Shown here in pieces: positions 11,597 to 23,756 of a stretch of 64,000 bases of DNA. Both the position numbers and the translations under genes were made by a program. Numbering within the stretch: position 1 is the first letter of the stretch; every line of letters starts with the position of its first letter. The stretch comes from Malania oleifera (taxonomy: Eukaryota; Streptophyta; Magnoliopsida; Santalales; Ximeniaceae): contig NC_080417.1 in the NCBI RefSeq assembly GCF_029873635.1, forward strand, positions 33,778,214 to 33,842,213, given 5' to 3'. The notes under the pieces are model-generated. The model searched no databases. It was not told the origin of the DNA and saw only the letters and a program-made list of their open reading frames with translations.

Positions 11597-13223
11597 TGTT
11601 AGAATTGATGTGATCCCAAGAAGGGAGGTGAAATGGGTTTTAAAAACATTTTGGCTAAATTAAACATTTCGATTCACCACAATTTATATCTCATTCAATA
11701 TTAAAAACGTATATGTAAAATAATTAAGTTATCAGTGTAGACATACACGTGTGCAACATATCTTATTTAAATTAAATGTGTGTACACAAATAATTATAAC
11801 AGTGAACAAGCAAACATACACATATGGAAATTAAAGTGCAATAATTAAATGAAGTAGGGAGAGAGAGACACATGATATTTGCTATCGAGGTTTGGACAAA
11901 CTAGCGTACATTGGCTTGGGCATACCCAAGGATTACACTATCTCTACTCACTTAAACGGACGGAGTAGAAGCCGTTACAACCTTTCCTTATGGGGTAAGG
12001 TAAACCCTAGTTCAATTATAAGGCTAAGCCCAACTTGTCTCCCTTACAGGGCGGAGACTCCTCAGTTCAATTTCTCAAGCTGAACCCAACCGGTCTCACT
12101 TACCGATTTGAGATTTCCCAGTTCAATTTATGGGCTGAGTCCAACCAATATATTAAAAATATTTTTGTACATAATAAAATACTTCTAAATACAAGCATAA
12201 ATGTACACATTAAAAGTTCAAATATATGCACTTTCTTATGATATGAGTTATGCTCAGTAGAGAAAGGGTGCTTTCTCAAAACAATATTTTCAATCTTTGA
12301 AAAATGATGTGTATGATGAAATACTAAAAGATATAACCCTAATAATTTTTTTTCCCAAAAATATATTTCAATATAGGAGAACCTAGGGTTTGCTTTTCAA
12401 ATAGTTTTTGCACAAATAAAATATATATGAAAAATGAGTATTATGTTCTCTTATAAATATTTTTGCTAATAAAGAATATTTGGAGAATTTAGGAATTTAA
12501 GCTCTAGAAAATATTTGTACTATAAATAGTTTTCTCCCAAAATATTTATCAAAGAAATAACCGGGAGAAAACCTAAGCAATACTCTCAAAAATGTTTTTC
12601 AAAAATTAAGTGTTAAGTGAGAGTATATGCAAATAAAATGCCCAAAATAAATATACTATCTTCCAAAGTGATTTTGAAATAAGTGAATGGAAAGAGAGTT
12701 GGAGAATTTTGTTCAAAATATTTTGTCCCAAAAGAATAATTTTAGCAATAAAAATTGATTTGGGAGAACTTTGATTAACAAAGGTTTAGAGAGAATTTGA
12801 AGTTAATCAAAGTTACTAATCTAAGTAAATGAAGGGGTATATATAGATTTTCAGAAAATTTTGACTATTGGGGACATGCTGGGTATTTTCTAAATTGTTT
12901 AAAGAAAAAATTAAGCTTAATCAACGCTGGAAAATAATTCAACCCGAGAGGTTCGGTCGACCATAGAAAAGGTTCGGTCAACCATATTAATAAGTTCAGT
13001 CGATCGTGGCAATTTTAAACTACGGATTTGGTCGATCATCTAAGGGCGATTCCGATCCCTTTGTAGGTTTGGTCAACCATGGCTTAGGTTCGGTTGACCG
13101 CTCTTTGAATTTCGGTTGACCGATCTCATTTTGAACTATAGGTTTGGTCGGCCGAGGAAGGTAGAAAAAGGTACTTTTGAAGTTCGGTCGACCAAGGAAG
13201 TTCAGTTTAAAAATGGGTCAATC
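11597..13223 (-). repeat. Sirevirus-like LTR, partial, minus orientation
   Basis: Read on the minus strand it ends like the LTR at 27828-29960, with a CCTTCTTGGGATCACA(T)CAATT block then CTAACA at 11602-11597. It also carries the same TCTCC/GTAAGG punctuated region (about 11940-12130) and a degenerate array of GGTCGACC-like palindromes at about 12950-13200. It stops where a Gypsy LTR end begins at 13224, so it is truncated or interrupted. It is an old fossil. Confidence 0.75.
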
Positions 13224-16020
13224 TGTAACGCCCCTAACCCGAAACTAGGGTCTGAAGTGTCATTTGAAGTATATCTTTGATACCACCTTGTGACGCCCCG
13301 AACCCGCCAAGTGGGGCTCGGGTGCCACGTGCTGCATTTATCTGTACCTAGCTTTATATCAGTTACGCAGTAGGAATAATAATAATTCCTCAATAAAATA
13401 TACCAGAGTTTTTACATCTATATACATCTCAAAACATAAACCAACATCCAGTATTAACAACCATTCATAAACATATTTGAAAACATAAACAAACCCAAAA
13501 GAGAATATACATAACCAACAGTCCTTACCCTCTCTCTTTAAACAATGTTACAAGAACTTGAGCTCTCTAAACTCAATCCCGCGAAGATCCTGAAATAGAT
13601 AAATTCAACTAACGAGCGAGACACATCTTAGTAAGGATGGAATACATTAAATCAGCGTGTGACAATCATGAGGTTTAAGTATAACATATATGTATATTCA
13701 TATTTTTCAAATAAACCACAATTAAGAAATCATTCTTTGTTCCTACTCATCCACATGCAAGGTATTTTACCAATGAGAGTTCCCAAGGATAAGGGTGATT
13801 ACCCGCCCATACAAGTAGCACCCCTTTGCTTTGATACCCGAAGCAACCTATGGTCACAACTGAAGCATATTAGGGCACTTACCTTACTCAGTAAGCCCTC
13901 AGGTGGTTAATTTATCTCGTATTCACGCATTCATACAAAGGTTTACTGGCAGAAGTTCTCAAGAATAGGGAAGATTACCCACCTATACAATTAGCTTTCC
14001 TCTACCCTAATACGTTATGCAACCTATAGCTACATCTGATACCTATCAGGGCACTCGCCTTTCTCAGCAAGCCCTCGGGCGAAGAGTATACCCCACCCTA
14101 AATGCATGTAATACTACTATATTTAATACTGATAATACCTTATTACATTACTGTTTATGTTGTTATCATTCTGCCATTCATTACATTCACTTTCATATTC
14201 TATATTCATGTGTCACATATTCACCATCTCTTTCTATATTCATGTCTGTTTTCACATATTCAGTTTTCATGTCATTTCTGTCTACTTTTCTTATATCCAT
14301 TGCTTCCATAACTGCTATTTCCATATCCATTGTTCTCATATTATCCATGGTTAAACTTACAATTATGCGTTTAGAACCCTTTATACTGGTGATAAATCCT
14401 AATCATACTTCTGCACCATGATGGGTTGTGCGGCCCAAAGGTTGGACTTAACCCTGGTTGGCCCTCTAGTGTTAAATCAACCATATTCTACAGTTTGTAG
14501 GTACAATTGGTTGTTCCCACACTAGTCTAGACTCCAGGGGAACACTACCTTTCCCCAACATAATCGACCATCCTATCTCTACACTCTATCTAAGACGTGT
14601 GGGTGCACTAGCGCTCTATACATATTTGCAACAGTACTGTGCCCTTTTTCCTGGTCCACTGGAGTTCTCAAACCATACATTGTAATTTAACATTACCAAA
14701 CATATGTAAAATAATTCATATTACATTTAATTCTCAATTCATTTCCAGTATTTTTTGCATCTCATACATATATATCATAATTTAACTCAAAAGTTTCATT
14801 TTATACATGGACACAATTTAACAACACATTTCATACGTTCACTGAAAATAAGCCAACCCATATTCATCGTTCATATACTGAAAATATACATTTAATCTCT
14901 TATACAATTAACCAGAAAATCTGCCATTTAACTTTCCATTTTCACAAATAATATCTAATACCACAACCCTAGGCTTACAAATTTATAATTCAACTGGTTG
15001 GCATTTCAAAATCCACATGAAAATCATATACATATTTACATAATATTTCCATTTTTCACCAGTTATTTCCTCAAAAATCCTGATTTAATATATTCCTTTT
15101 TCCTGATCTCTTGAACTACGCCAACAGGAACCCCAAAATGATGCCTGTGGCTCTCACTTGAACTCTAAATAAAAAAATCCTAGTTAAATAATATAAACTC
15201 CAAATAACCTACTATTTCATCACTTTCTCAACCCATAAACCTCAAATAAAACTTTAAAATCCAAAAATTAGGAATCCGAATTCTTACCTCAACTTTGGAG
15301 CGTTTCCTGAAAAGCTCAGTTTAGAAATCCGCTCCATTAAAAATGTAGAGAATTTCCCCTAAAACACCATAGCGGTCTCTATTTGTCGGTTCAGGATGAA
15401 TCTGGGCTGGAATCTTAGAGAGAAGGTAGAGGAAACATTTTAAAGAGAGAAAAATGAAGAGAAATATGATTTCTTCGTAGAGAAGCTTCCTCCAATATTT
15501 TTATACACGCTGTTGCCACGTAGATTCGTCAACGAGAAGACAGGACTTGTCGACAAACCACAGAAGGGAGTTCGTCGATGAGAAGATACATTCATCGACG
15601 AAACTTAAAATCTAATATTTACTCACTCAGGATCTCTTCATTGACAAGGGACTGAACTTCATCGACGATGCCTAGAAGAACACTCGTTGACGAGGACAAG
15701 AGATTTGTCGATGAGGTCTACTGTTCTTTCTTTCTAAATTTTCCCTTTTCCCCTTATTATTTATTTATCTATTTATTTATTATCTTTCCTAATTATTTAA
15801 TAGTTATAAATTTCTAGGTCTTTACATTCTCCCCTCCTTTAGAAAATTTTTCCCCTACAATTCACTAACTCACTATATCTCATACAATTTAGTATATACC
15901 ATCATCTAAAATTCTATATTAACTACAATCAAATAAAACCTTCATTATTTAAACATTAACTCATACCTGATCCCTTGACTTTATCTGCCTCGTCGAGGAC
16001 CATCATATATACTCGTGCTG
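13224..16020 (-). mobile_element. Gypsy LTR with flanking internal pieces, minus orientation
   Basis: The LTR spans about 13289-15826, read on the minus strand from TGTAAAGACC to GGGGCGTCACA. On its 5' side is a purine tract (AAAGGAGGGGAGAA, 15827-15840) typical of the start of a 3' LTR. On its other side is a primer-site-like TGGTATCAAAG (about 13275-13285), typical of the end of a 5' LTR. A second LTR end, GGGGCGTTACA, closes the block at 13224. The LTR carries degenerate TCGTCGACGA palindromes at about 15520-15720. About 190 bp of noncoding internal sequence remains at 15827-16020. It is a fossil with no coding parts. Confidence 0.7.
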
Positions 16021-16323
16021 TGTAAGAACCTAACCTATGAAGTCCAGATTAAATATAAGTAAAGGGTAAAAAGGTAAAATTAGAAAGCTTTGTTGACAAA
16101 GCCATTGTTCTCATCGGCAAAGTCCCTTATACTGTTTGTCGCCGAAATTCAGAGCCTCATCGATGAAGAGATACCGAGCGAGTTGTAAAATATCAGAATA
16201 GGGTTCGTCGACGAAATGCTTGAATGGTTCATCGATGAAGGTGCCATCTTGTCGACGAATCAGACTGGGTCAAAGGTCTATAAATAGGATATTTTGTTGC
16301 TTCATTGCTAAGAAAACTCAAAA

Positions 16324-16324
<1 letters not shown>

Positions 16325-16389
<65 letters not shown>

Positions 16390-16391
16390 TC
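16325..16391 (+). repeat. (CT)n microsatellite in Gypsy LTR
   Basis: This is a near-perfect CT dinucleotide run with one interruption. It lies just downstream of TATAAATAGG in the LTR, at the position expected for the 5' leader of the element's transcript. Confidence 0.95.
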
Positions 16392-16920
16392 TAGAACTTG
16401 AACCTCTCTCTCTCTAAGGTTTCGGGCTGTCTGCTACCCGAATCAATGATCCAATGTTACCATGTGGATCAGGAGGAGAATCTTTACGTTTATAGTGAAT
16501 CAAAATTTTGTTTCAAGGATTTTCGGGTTTTCTCCCAAAATTGAGGTAAGGGTCAGATTTCATTTTCGGTTTGACAGATCTATAGTGGTTGTGATTATAT
16601 TGAAATATTATTCTTCGATTTTTAGGTTTTGGGGGTCCCATGTCATTGTTTTGGATTGATTAAGTTCGTGTTTCAATTTTCGGGATAAGGTAAGGGGTTT
16701 CTATTTATATCAGTTATTTTTGTAATCTGAATCAGTGAAATTGTGGTTTATGATTATACGAATGTTTTAGTTACCTATTTGAGAAAATCTATTGGGTGAA
16801 ATTACGTGATTTTCGTGTTTATAGTTTTTGGGAAAATCGGGGGTTCTGTGTATTATCTCTGTTTTTATTAAAAAAACTATATATTTGGTTAAACTATAAT
16901 ATAGAGATGACCATACCTTT

Positions 16921-18608
16921 TGTTAGCCCTGTCGGCTATACTATCTTGGTTTATATGTTTTGATGATATTAACCTATTTGTTGTTTCTAGTATTTTCTAT
17001 CCTTGCAGATCTTATCTAGTATAGGTACAAAGTGTCAGATACACAGAGGTACCAAATTAGAAGCAAAGATCGGACCTAGTAGACATCAAATAGAAAAGAT
17101 CGGAAGGAAACTGACTCAGAAGCACCAAAGCACATCCCGGAGTTTTTATTGTGTATAAATTAATTGTAATAAGGGTTGTGTGAGTGAGTGCGTATTATAA
17201 CTCTTGCGATGTATATCTTGCAGGATTTCTGAGTAAGAGTTGAGCCATTGCATAAGCATACTAGGACACATGAGTTTATAGGATTACACTAAAGACATAA
17301 ACACAAACTCACCTTTCATGACTTTCTAAGTTAAAATAAGAGTTTGTCAAATGAATCCTAAAACTCAAATATGTTTTCAAAGGGACAAGTTTTTAACATC
17401 CTAGTTTTAAGAACATTTTTATACTTAGTCCCAATTGTGTTAAAACAAGTTTAATGTCCTAAAGGTTCAAAGAAAGTTGAGTATATTTACAAAAGGACAT
17501 ACTAAGCATATAAGATATCAAAATGGGTTTTCAAACGTGTTTTATTAATTAAAATATCTTATATTCAAAAGTAAACTAATTTGGACAAGTTTTAATCTTC
17601 ATTAGACTTAATATATTTCATATAATTTTGTCCAAGAATGTTTTGAGTCATTAAAATACTTTTTGACAAGGAAAAACAAAGTAATCGTCACTGCCGTAGT
17701 GCAGTCTTGAGTCCTGAACACCTTACGGTATTTTGGCTATAACTTTTTCTACAAAAGTCCAAATGGGATGATCTTGGTGTCCCTGGAAAGCTACGACAAA
17801 ATTCCATAACTTTAAATTGGTGAATTTTTCTGATTCAGGGACCTCATTAACGAAATCAACGGGCAGAAGCGCACCAACAGGCGGAAAACTGCTAGTTGGC
17901 CAAATTAAATATTTTTTCTTCCCCCCAACGGCTAGTTAACGGCTCCTAAGGTTATTGGGCTATAAATACAAGCTTTTAGACTTGTATTAACGTGGTTTTG
18001 AGTATTATTGATCATATTTGTGAAAAATATCATTTTATCCAAAACCTAAGCACTTTGCTCTTTGCATTTTAGTTATTCTTCACAAGTGCTCAATCCTCTC
18101 TTGCTCACTTATCTTGTAAGATTCATTCCTTGAGAGAATAGAGTGAGGATTTGGTTGTGTTTCATATTGGCTCATTTAAGGAGCATTAAATTGTATTTCC
18201 AATCTCTTGTAAGGTTCTTTGTGAACCATTGTTGTAAGGTTCTTTGTGAACCGAAGCGAAGGCTCTTGGTGAGCGCGGTAGGGGTTTGTTCCCAAGTGTA
18301 GGGATTTGTTCTCGAGTTGTAAGGCTTCTCCACCGGTGAAGGAGTATCTTTAGTGGATTATGGAATCCTTGGCTTGGTGCTAAGGCGTGGATGTAGGCTT
18401 GGTGCCGAACCACGTAAAAATACCGGTGTTGTTCTTTCTCTCCCTTACACTCTTTATTTTATATCTTGTGCATGATTTATTTTTATATTGCGATATAATT
18501 TCTTGTATCTTGCCAAGAGTCTTTATTTTGTAGAAAAATACGTATTCCGCAAAAAGAGTCTATTCACCCCCCCTCTATACTATATACTCCGGGTTGGGAC
18601 TTCCAACA
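16921..18608 (+). repeat. Solo LTR (Copia/Sirevirus-like) nested in a Gypsy LTR
   Basis: It begins TGTTAGCCC and ends CTTCCAACA, with flanks CCTTT and CCCTT that look like a 5-bp target duplication with one change. A TATA-like GGCTATAAATAC lies near 17949. There is no internal domain or primer-binding site, so it is a solo LTR left by recombination. It is younger than the Gypsy element it interrupts. Confidence 0.75.
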
Positions 18609-21600
18609 CCCTTGATTATGTTAAATTATATCTTCAAATTATCTATTATCAGATTATTTGTTTAACCAAATAAGTGTGGAATGAGATGATGAATTAAATA
18701 ATGTGTTTTGTGGATAAGCATGCTGGTTAAGTACCGTAGGCTGTATATTATTGAAATGAGATATAGGAACGTGAGTTCCAAAATGTTGTAGGTTTTGTGA
18801 AAATGCTGAGTCAGGATAATACCGCAGAGGATATATCAAAGCGGGCAGGATTAAAATGTCGTAGGCTGAGATATTGAACCGAGTCAAAATAATACCATAG
18901 GCTTTGATTTTTGGCTTTTGCCAACAAGTGTGCAATACCACTAGACAGGTCGGTTTTTATCGAAGGGTGTGAGAACACTAGATTTGCATTGGTTCAACAC
19001 TGTGGGGGCTTATGCTATGCCAAGTTACCGGGGGCACCGAATTTTGCCCAAAGGTGTGAAATGCCACCAGAAAGTCCGACTTAGGCTGAAGACTATGACG
19101 ACACTAGATCCTATTGCTTTGTGTCGTATTTATACTGGAACTATATTGTGAAAATACTAGAATTGTGAAATTTTTATGTTTTACCGTTGAAATAACACTC
19201 ATGTATCCGCACACTGATATAACTTGTTTCTCCCTTACTGAGAGGTGTCTCACCCTTATCATACAAATTTTTTTCTGGTCCTTCAAATAGCTGACACTAG
19301 CGTCCTAGTGTTTCAGGAGCATGGTGGTTGGTTAGCTATGTAGAAGTACTTGTGTAAGTACTGATCCTTGGTCGGGTTGTCATTTTGGGTTATGTAGACA
19401 CTCGGGGTATGTTATGTGTTGTGGGAATTAGATCCTGTTTTTGTATGGACTCTAGTATGGTAATATGATGTAATAGGTTGAATTATTTTACTGCGTATAA
19501 TGTGTATGTGATTGTGGATAGGGTATATGTGAACCCTACGGGGTCGGACCCTTATATTGTGTGGTATTATGGATGTTGTATGATACAGGGACAGGTTAGG
19601 TTACTAAATCACACCTTGGTGCCCATTTCTAGGTTCGGGGCATAACAACTTGATATCAAAGCAAACTAGGTTGTTAGGTCTTGTAGACTTGTTTAGACAT
19701 GATTTTGTGTACATACTAGAGTATAAGATATAAGAATGGGTAGAGTAGGTAAAGGGTTGTCTTGTAGCTAGACAGTGATTCATTGATGGTCATCTGTGTT
19801 TTTCCTAGAATGACGATTTTAGTAAAATCACGGCAAACCATTGATGGTTTCATGTTTGTGCGGTAGGGCAGACCTAGGCCTAAGAGTCTAGAGTTTAACA
19901 TGATTATTCTGCAATGATTGTGTTAACTATGCTATAATATAGGAATGCTAATATGTTCCTATACCATTTTTAGAATAGAGCCGAAGGATAGCAATTGAGA
20001 TAATAGTTTGGAGAGGACTGCGAGTGAAGGGTCACCTTCCATGCCTCGGGGCTTGACCAGACATATTATGCGAGAGATCGAGCGAAGTGTTAGGGGACGA
20101 GAGCACCCACCAATGGCTGTGAGTTGCACCATAAAAAAGTTCACCCTTATGCATCCTTCGACGTTTACTGTGGGATCCGACCAGATTGTAGCAGAGAACT
20201 GGATGCAAAAGACAGAAAAGATACTGAAAGTTCTGCATTGCACCGACGAGCAGAAAGTTCTCTATGCTACGTTTCAGCTGGCAAGAGAAGCTGAGAGGTG
20301 GTGGATGGCCGTGAGTCTACTTGAGGAGCAAAGAACTGATTCATTAGGGATGACATGGAGCCATTTTAATGAGGTATTCTTCAAGAGATACTTCCCGGCT
20401 TCCATCCATGATGCAAAGGTAGACGAGTTCTTGAGTCTGACTCAGGGGACGCTGACAGTGCTGAGTTACGTAGCTAGATACATCGAGTTGTCTCACTTTG
20501 CGTTGTGTATGATCTCGAATGAGTATGAAAAGGCTTGAAGGTTCGAGAAGGGCCTGAGGAAGGACATTCGTAGACTGGTGGGAATGCTACAGATTCGGGA
20601 GTTTTTTGTTCTAGTAGATAAAGCCGACGTGGTCAAGGCTGGTCTTCGGGAGGATAAGGTGGCACAGGATCAGAAGAAGAGGCCGGTACCTTCTGGTTCA
20701 CAGACTGGTTCTAGATTGGGACAGGAAGAAAAGGAACTATGGTTTGGGTAATTGTCAAGGTATGGAACTGCGGGGTTCACAGGAGGACTGATCTCGCGAG
20801 CGTTGTATCAAGTGCCACAAATGGCATGATGGTGAATGTCGGCTGTTTGGGGGTAACTGTTACCGATGTGGTGAACCAGGCCATGTATCCCAAAACTGTT
20901 GTACGCTGATGAATAACACGCCTATGTCGAGTCAGAACCGGGGACAGAACAAAGTGCCTAGGAGAAACACAGCTCAGGCAAGGGTGTACTCACTTACTCT
21001 AGTGGATGTAGAACACGTTGGCAACGTGGTGAAAGGTACCATGTTACAGCTTTCAAACAGAGTTGTTGTTTTATTCAATTTAGGAGCAACCCACTCCTTT
21101 ATATCTGCAAATTTTGTGAAACTGTGTGGGGCTGAAACCCAAGTGATGGATTAGGGGTTGTCTGTGGCTACGCCATCTGGGAGTGTAGTGGTCTGTAGGA
21201 AAATTTTAGGAGACTTCCCAGTGTTAATTCAAGGAAGGTCGCTACTAGTGAATCTGGTAGTATACGACATGTACGAGTTTGACGTTATACTGGGAATGGA
21301 TTGGTTATCTTCCAGCTTTGCTGTGATTGACTGTTGTAGGAAAGTGGTGGTGTTTAGACCTCTTGGGGAGCAGGAATATGAGTTCGTAGGATTGTGTGTG
21401 CGTTTGACGCCATATATTCTGTCAGCTGTGCAGGCAGGGGTACCTAGCTTGTGTAAAGGAACCACCTCGAGATGATCTGAAACTTGAAGATATCCTAGTG
21501 GTTAACAAATTTTCAGATGTATTCCTAGAATACTTACCCAGTTACCTCCTGATCAGGAGGTGGAGTTCGCTATTGAATTGCTGCCAGGTAAGGCATTGAT

Positions 21601-23756
21601 TTCTAAAGCTCTATACCAGATGACTCTAACTGAACTTAGAGAGTTGAAGGAGCAGTTGCAGGAAGTACTGGATAAGGGCTTTATTAGACCTAGTGTTTCA
21701 CCCTGGGGAGCTCCAGTATTGTTCGTGAAGAAGATGGATGGGTCAATGAGAATATGCGTTGATTACCGTGAGATCAACAAGGTAACAGTGAGAACTGATA
21801 CCCGTTGCCTCATATAGATGATCTATTTGACCAGCTGAAGGGAACGCAGGTCTTTTCGAAGATCGATTTACAGTCAGGGTATCATCAGGTGAAAGTTAGG
21901 ACTAAGGATGTTGCGAAGACTACTTTCTGAACTAGATACGGTCACTATGAGTTTTTGGTCATGCCATTTGGGTTGACTAATGCTTCGGTGGTATTTGTGG
22001 ACCTAATGAACTGGGTTTTCCATGAATACCTAGACCAGCTCATAGTGGTATTCATTGACGATATTCTAGTATATTTTAAGAGTTCGAAAGAGCACGAAAA
22101 CCATTTGAGGTTGGTACTTCAGGTACTACGGGAAAAGAAGTTGTATGCCAAATTAAAGAAATGTGAGTTCTAGTTGAAGCAGGTCACATTTCTTAGCCAT
22201 GTTGTGTCGGACGGTGGTATCTTAGTTGATCCAGGTAAGATAGAAGCAGTGGTTGACTAGGTGAAACCGAAGAGCGTGCAGGAAGTTCAGAGTTTCCTAA
22301 GACTGGCTAGGTACTACAGGCGGTTTGTGGAGGGATTCTCTAGATTATCTAGCCCTTTGACATGGTTGACGAGGAAGGATGTAAGATTTGATTGGACTGA
22401 TGAGTGCGAGCAGAGTTTCTAGGAGTTGAAACATCGACCGGTCACTGCTCCGGTTTTAACCATCGCATCTGGGGATGGTGGTTTTGTGATTTACAGCGAC
22501 GCATCTTTGAAGGGGTTGGGATGTGTGCTGATGCAACAGGAGAAAGTAATTGCTTATGCTTCTTAGCAACTCAAAGAGTACGAGAAGAATTACCCCACAC
22601 ATGATTTGGAGTTGGCGGCAGTAGTGTATGCGCCGAAGATCAGGAGACAATACTTGTACAGTGAACAATGTGAGATCTTCACGGACCACAAGAGCCTCAA
22701 ATACTTTTTCATGCAAAAGGAGTTGAACATGAGGAAGAGGAGGTGGCTGGAACTTATCAAGGACTATGACTACACCATTAGCTATCATTTAGGGAAAGTT
22801 AACATGGTAGCTGATGCATTGAGTCGAAAGTCAGAGCATGCAACAATATCAACAGTGATAGCTCAACATTATATCAGACGGGATCTTGAAAGCCTTGGCG
22901 CAGAGTTGGTGGATGGTAATCATCAGACTTTCATTGCTAGCTTAGTGATCTAGCCGATATTATTAGAGAGGATTAAAGTCGCGCAGGCTAATGATAAGGA
23001 GTTAGTCGAGGTTGTAGAGAAAGTGCAGCAGGAACTGGCTGCAGATTTTAATATCTCCGAGGGAGGTGTGTTGAGGTTTGGAACCAAACTGTGCATTCTA
23101 AAGGATGAGGGGATAAGGAGGAAGATTCTGGAGGAGGCGTATCACTCTTTGTATATGGTACATCTGGGTAGCACGAAGATGTATCAGGATTTGTGCAAAT
23201 CTTTCTGGTGAAGTGGCATGAAAAAGGAGATTGCTTGATTTTTGGAGCAATGTCTGACGTGTCAGTAGGTAAATGCTGAACATCAGAGGCCGGCAGGGCT
23301 GTTGCAGCTATTGAGCATCTCAAAGTGGAAATGGGAACATATCTCCATGAACTTCGTCACCGGGTTACCACGAGCAGTTCACGGGCAGAATGCAATCTAG
23401 GTGATTGTGGATAGGTTGACTAAATTTGCTCACTTTGTACTGATGAAGGTTAACTACTCCTTGAGTAGAATAGTAGATCTATACGTGCAGGAGATAGTCA
23501 AAATGCACAGGGTACCGGTGTCCATCGTTTCAGATCGAGACCCGAGATTTACTTCTCGATTCTGGAAGAGCTTACAAGAGGCATTGGGGACGAAGCTTAC
23601 TTTCAGTACAACGTTCCACCCCCAAACTGATGGACAGTCATAGAGGATGATACAGATCTTGGAGGATATGTTACATGCGTGTGTGTTAGACTTCAGCGGT
23701 GGTTAGATGTGGTTCCTATCATTAGTGGAGTTTGCCTTTAACAATAGCTTCCAAGC

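Noticed and set aside
14017-14421. Hydrophobic open frames that look like membrane proteins
   Set aside because: They overlap in three frames, lie within a Gypsy LTR and reflect T-rich composition.
16220-16417. Open frame with a long Leu-Ser repeat
   Set aside because: It is the translation of a CT microsatellite in an LTR leader; no protein signal.
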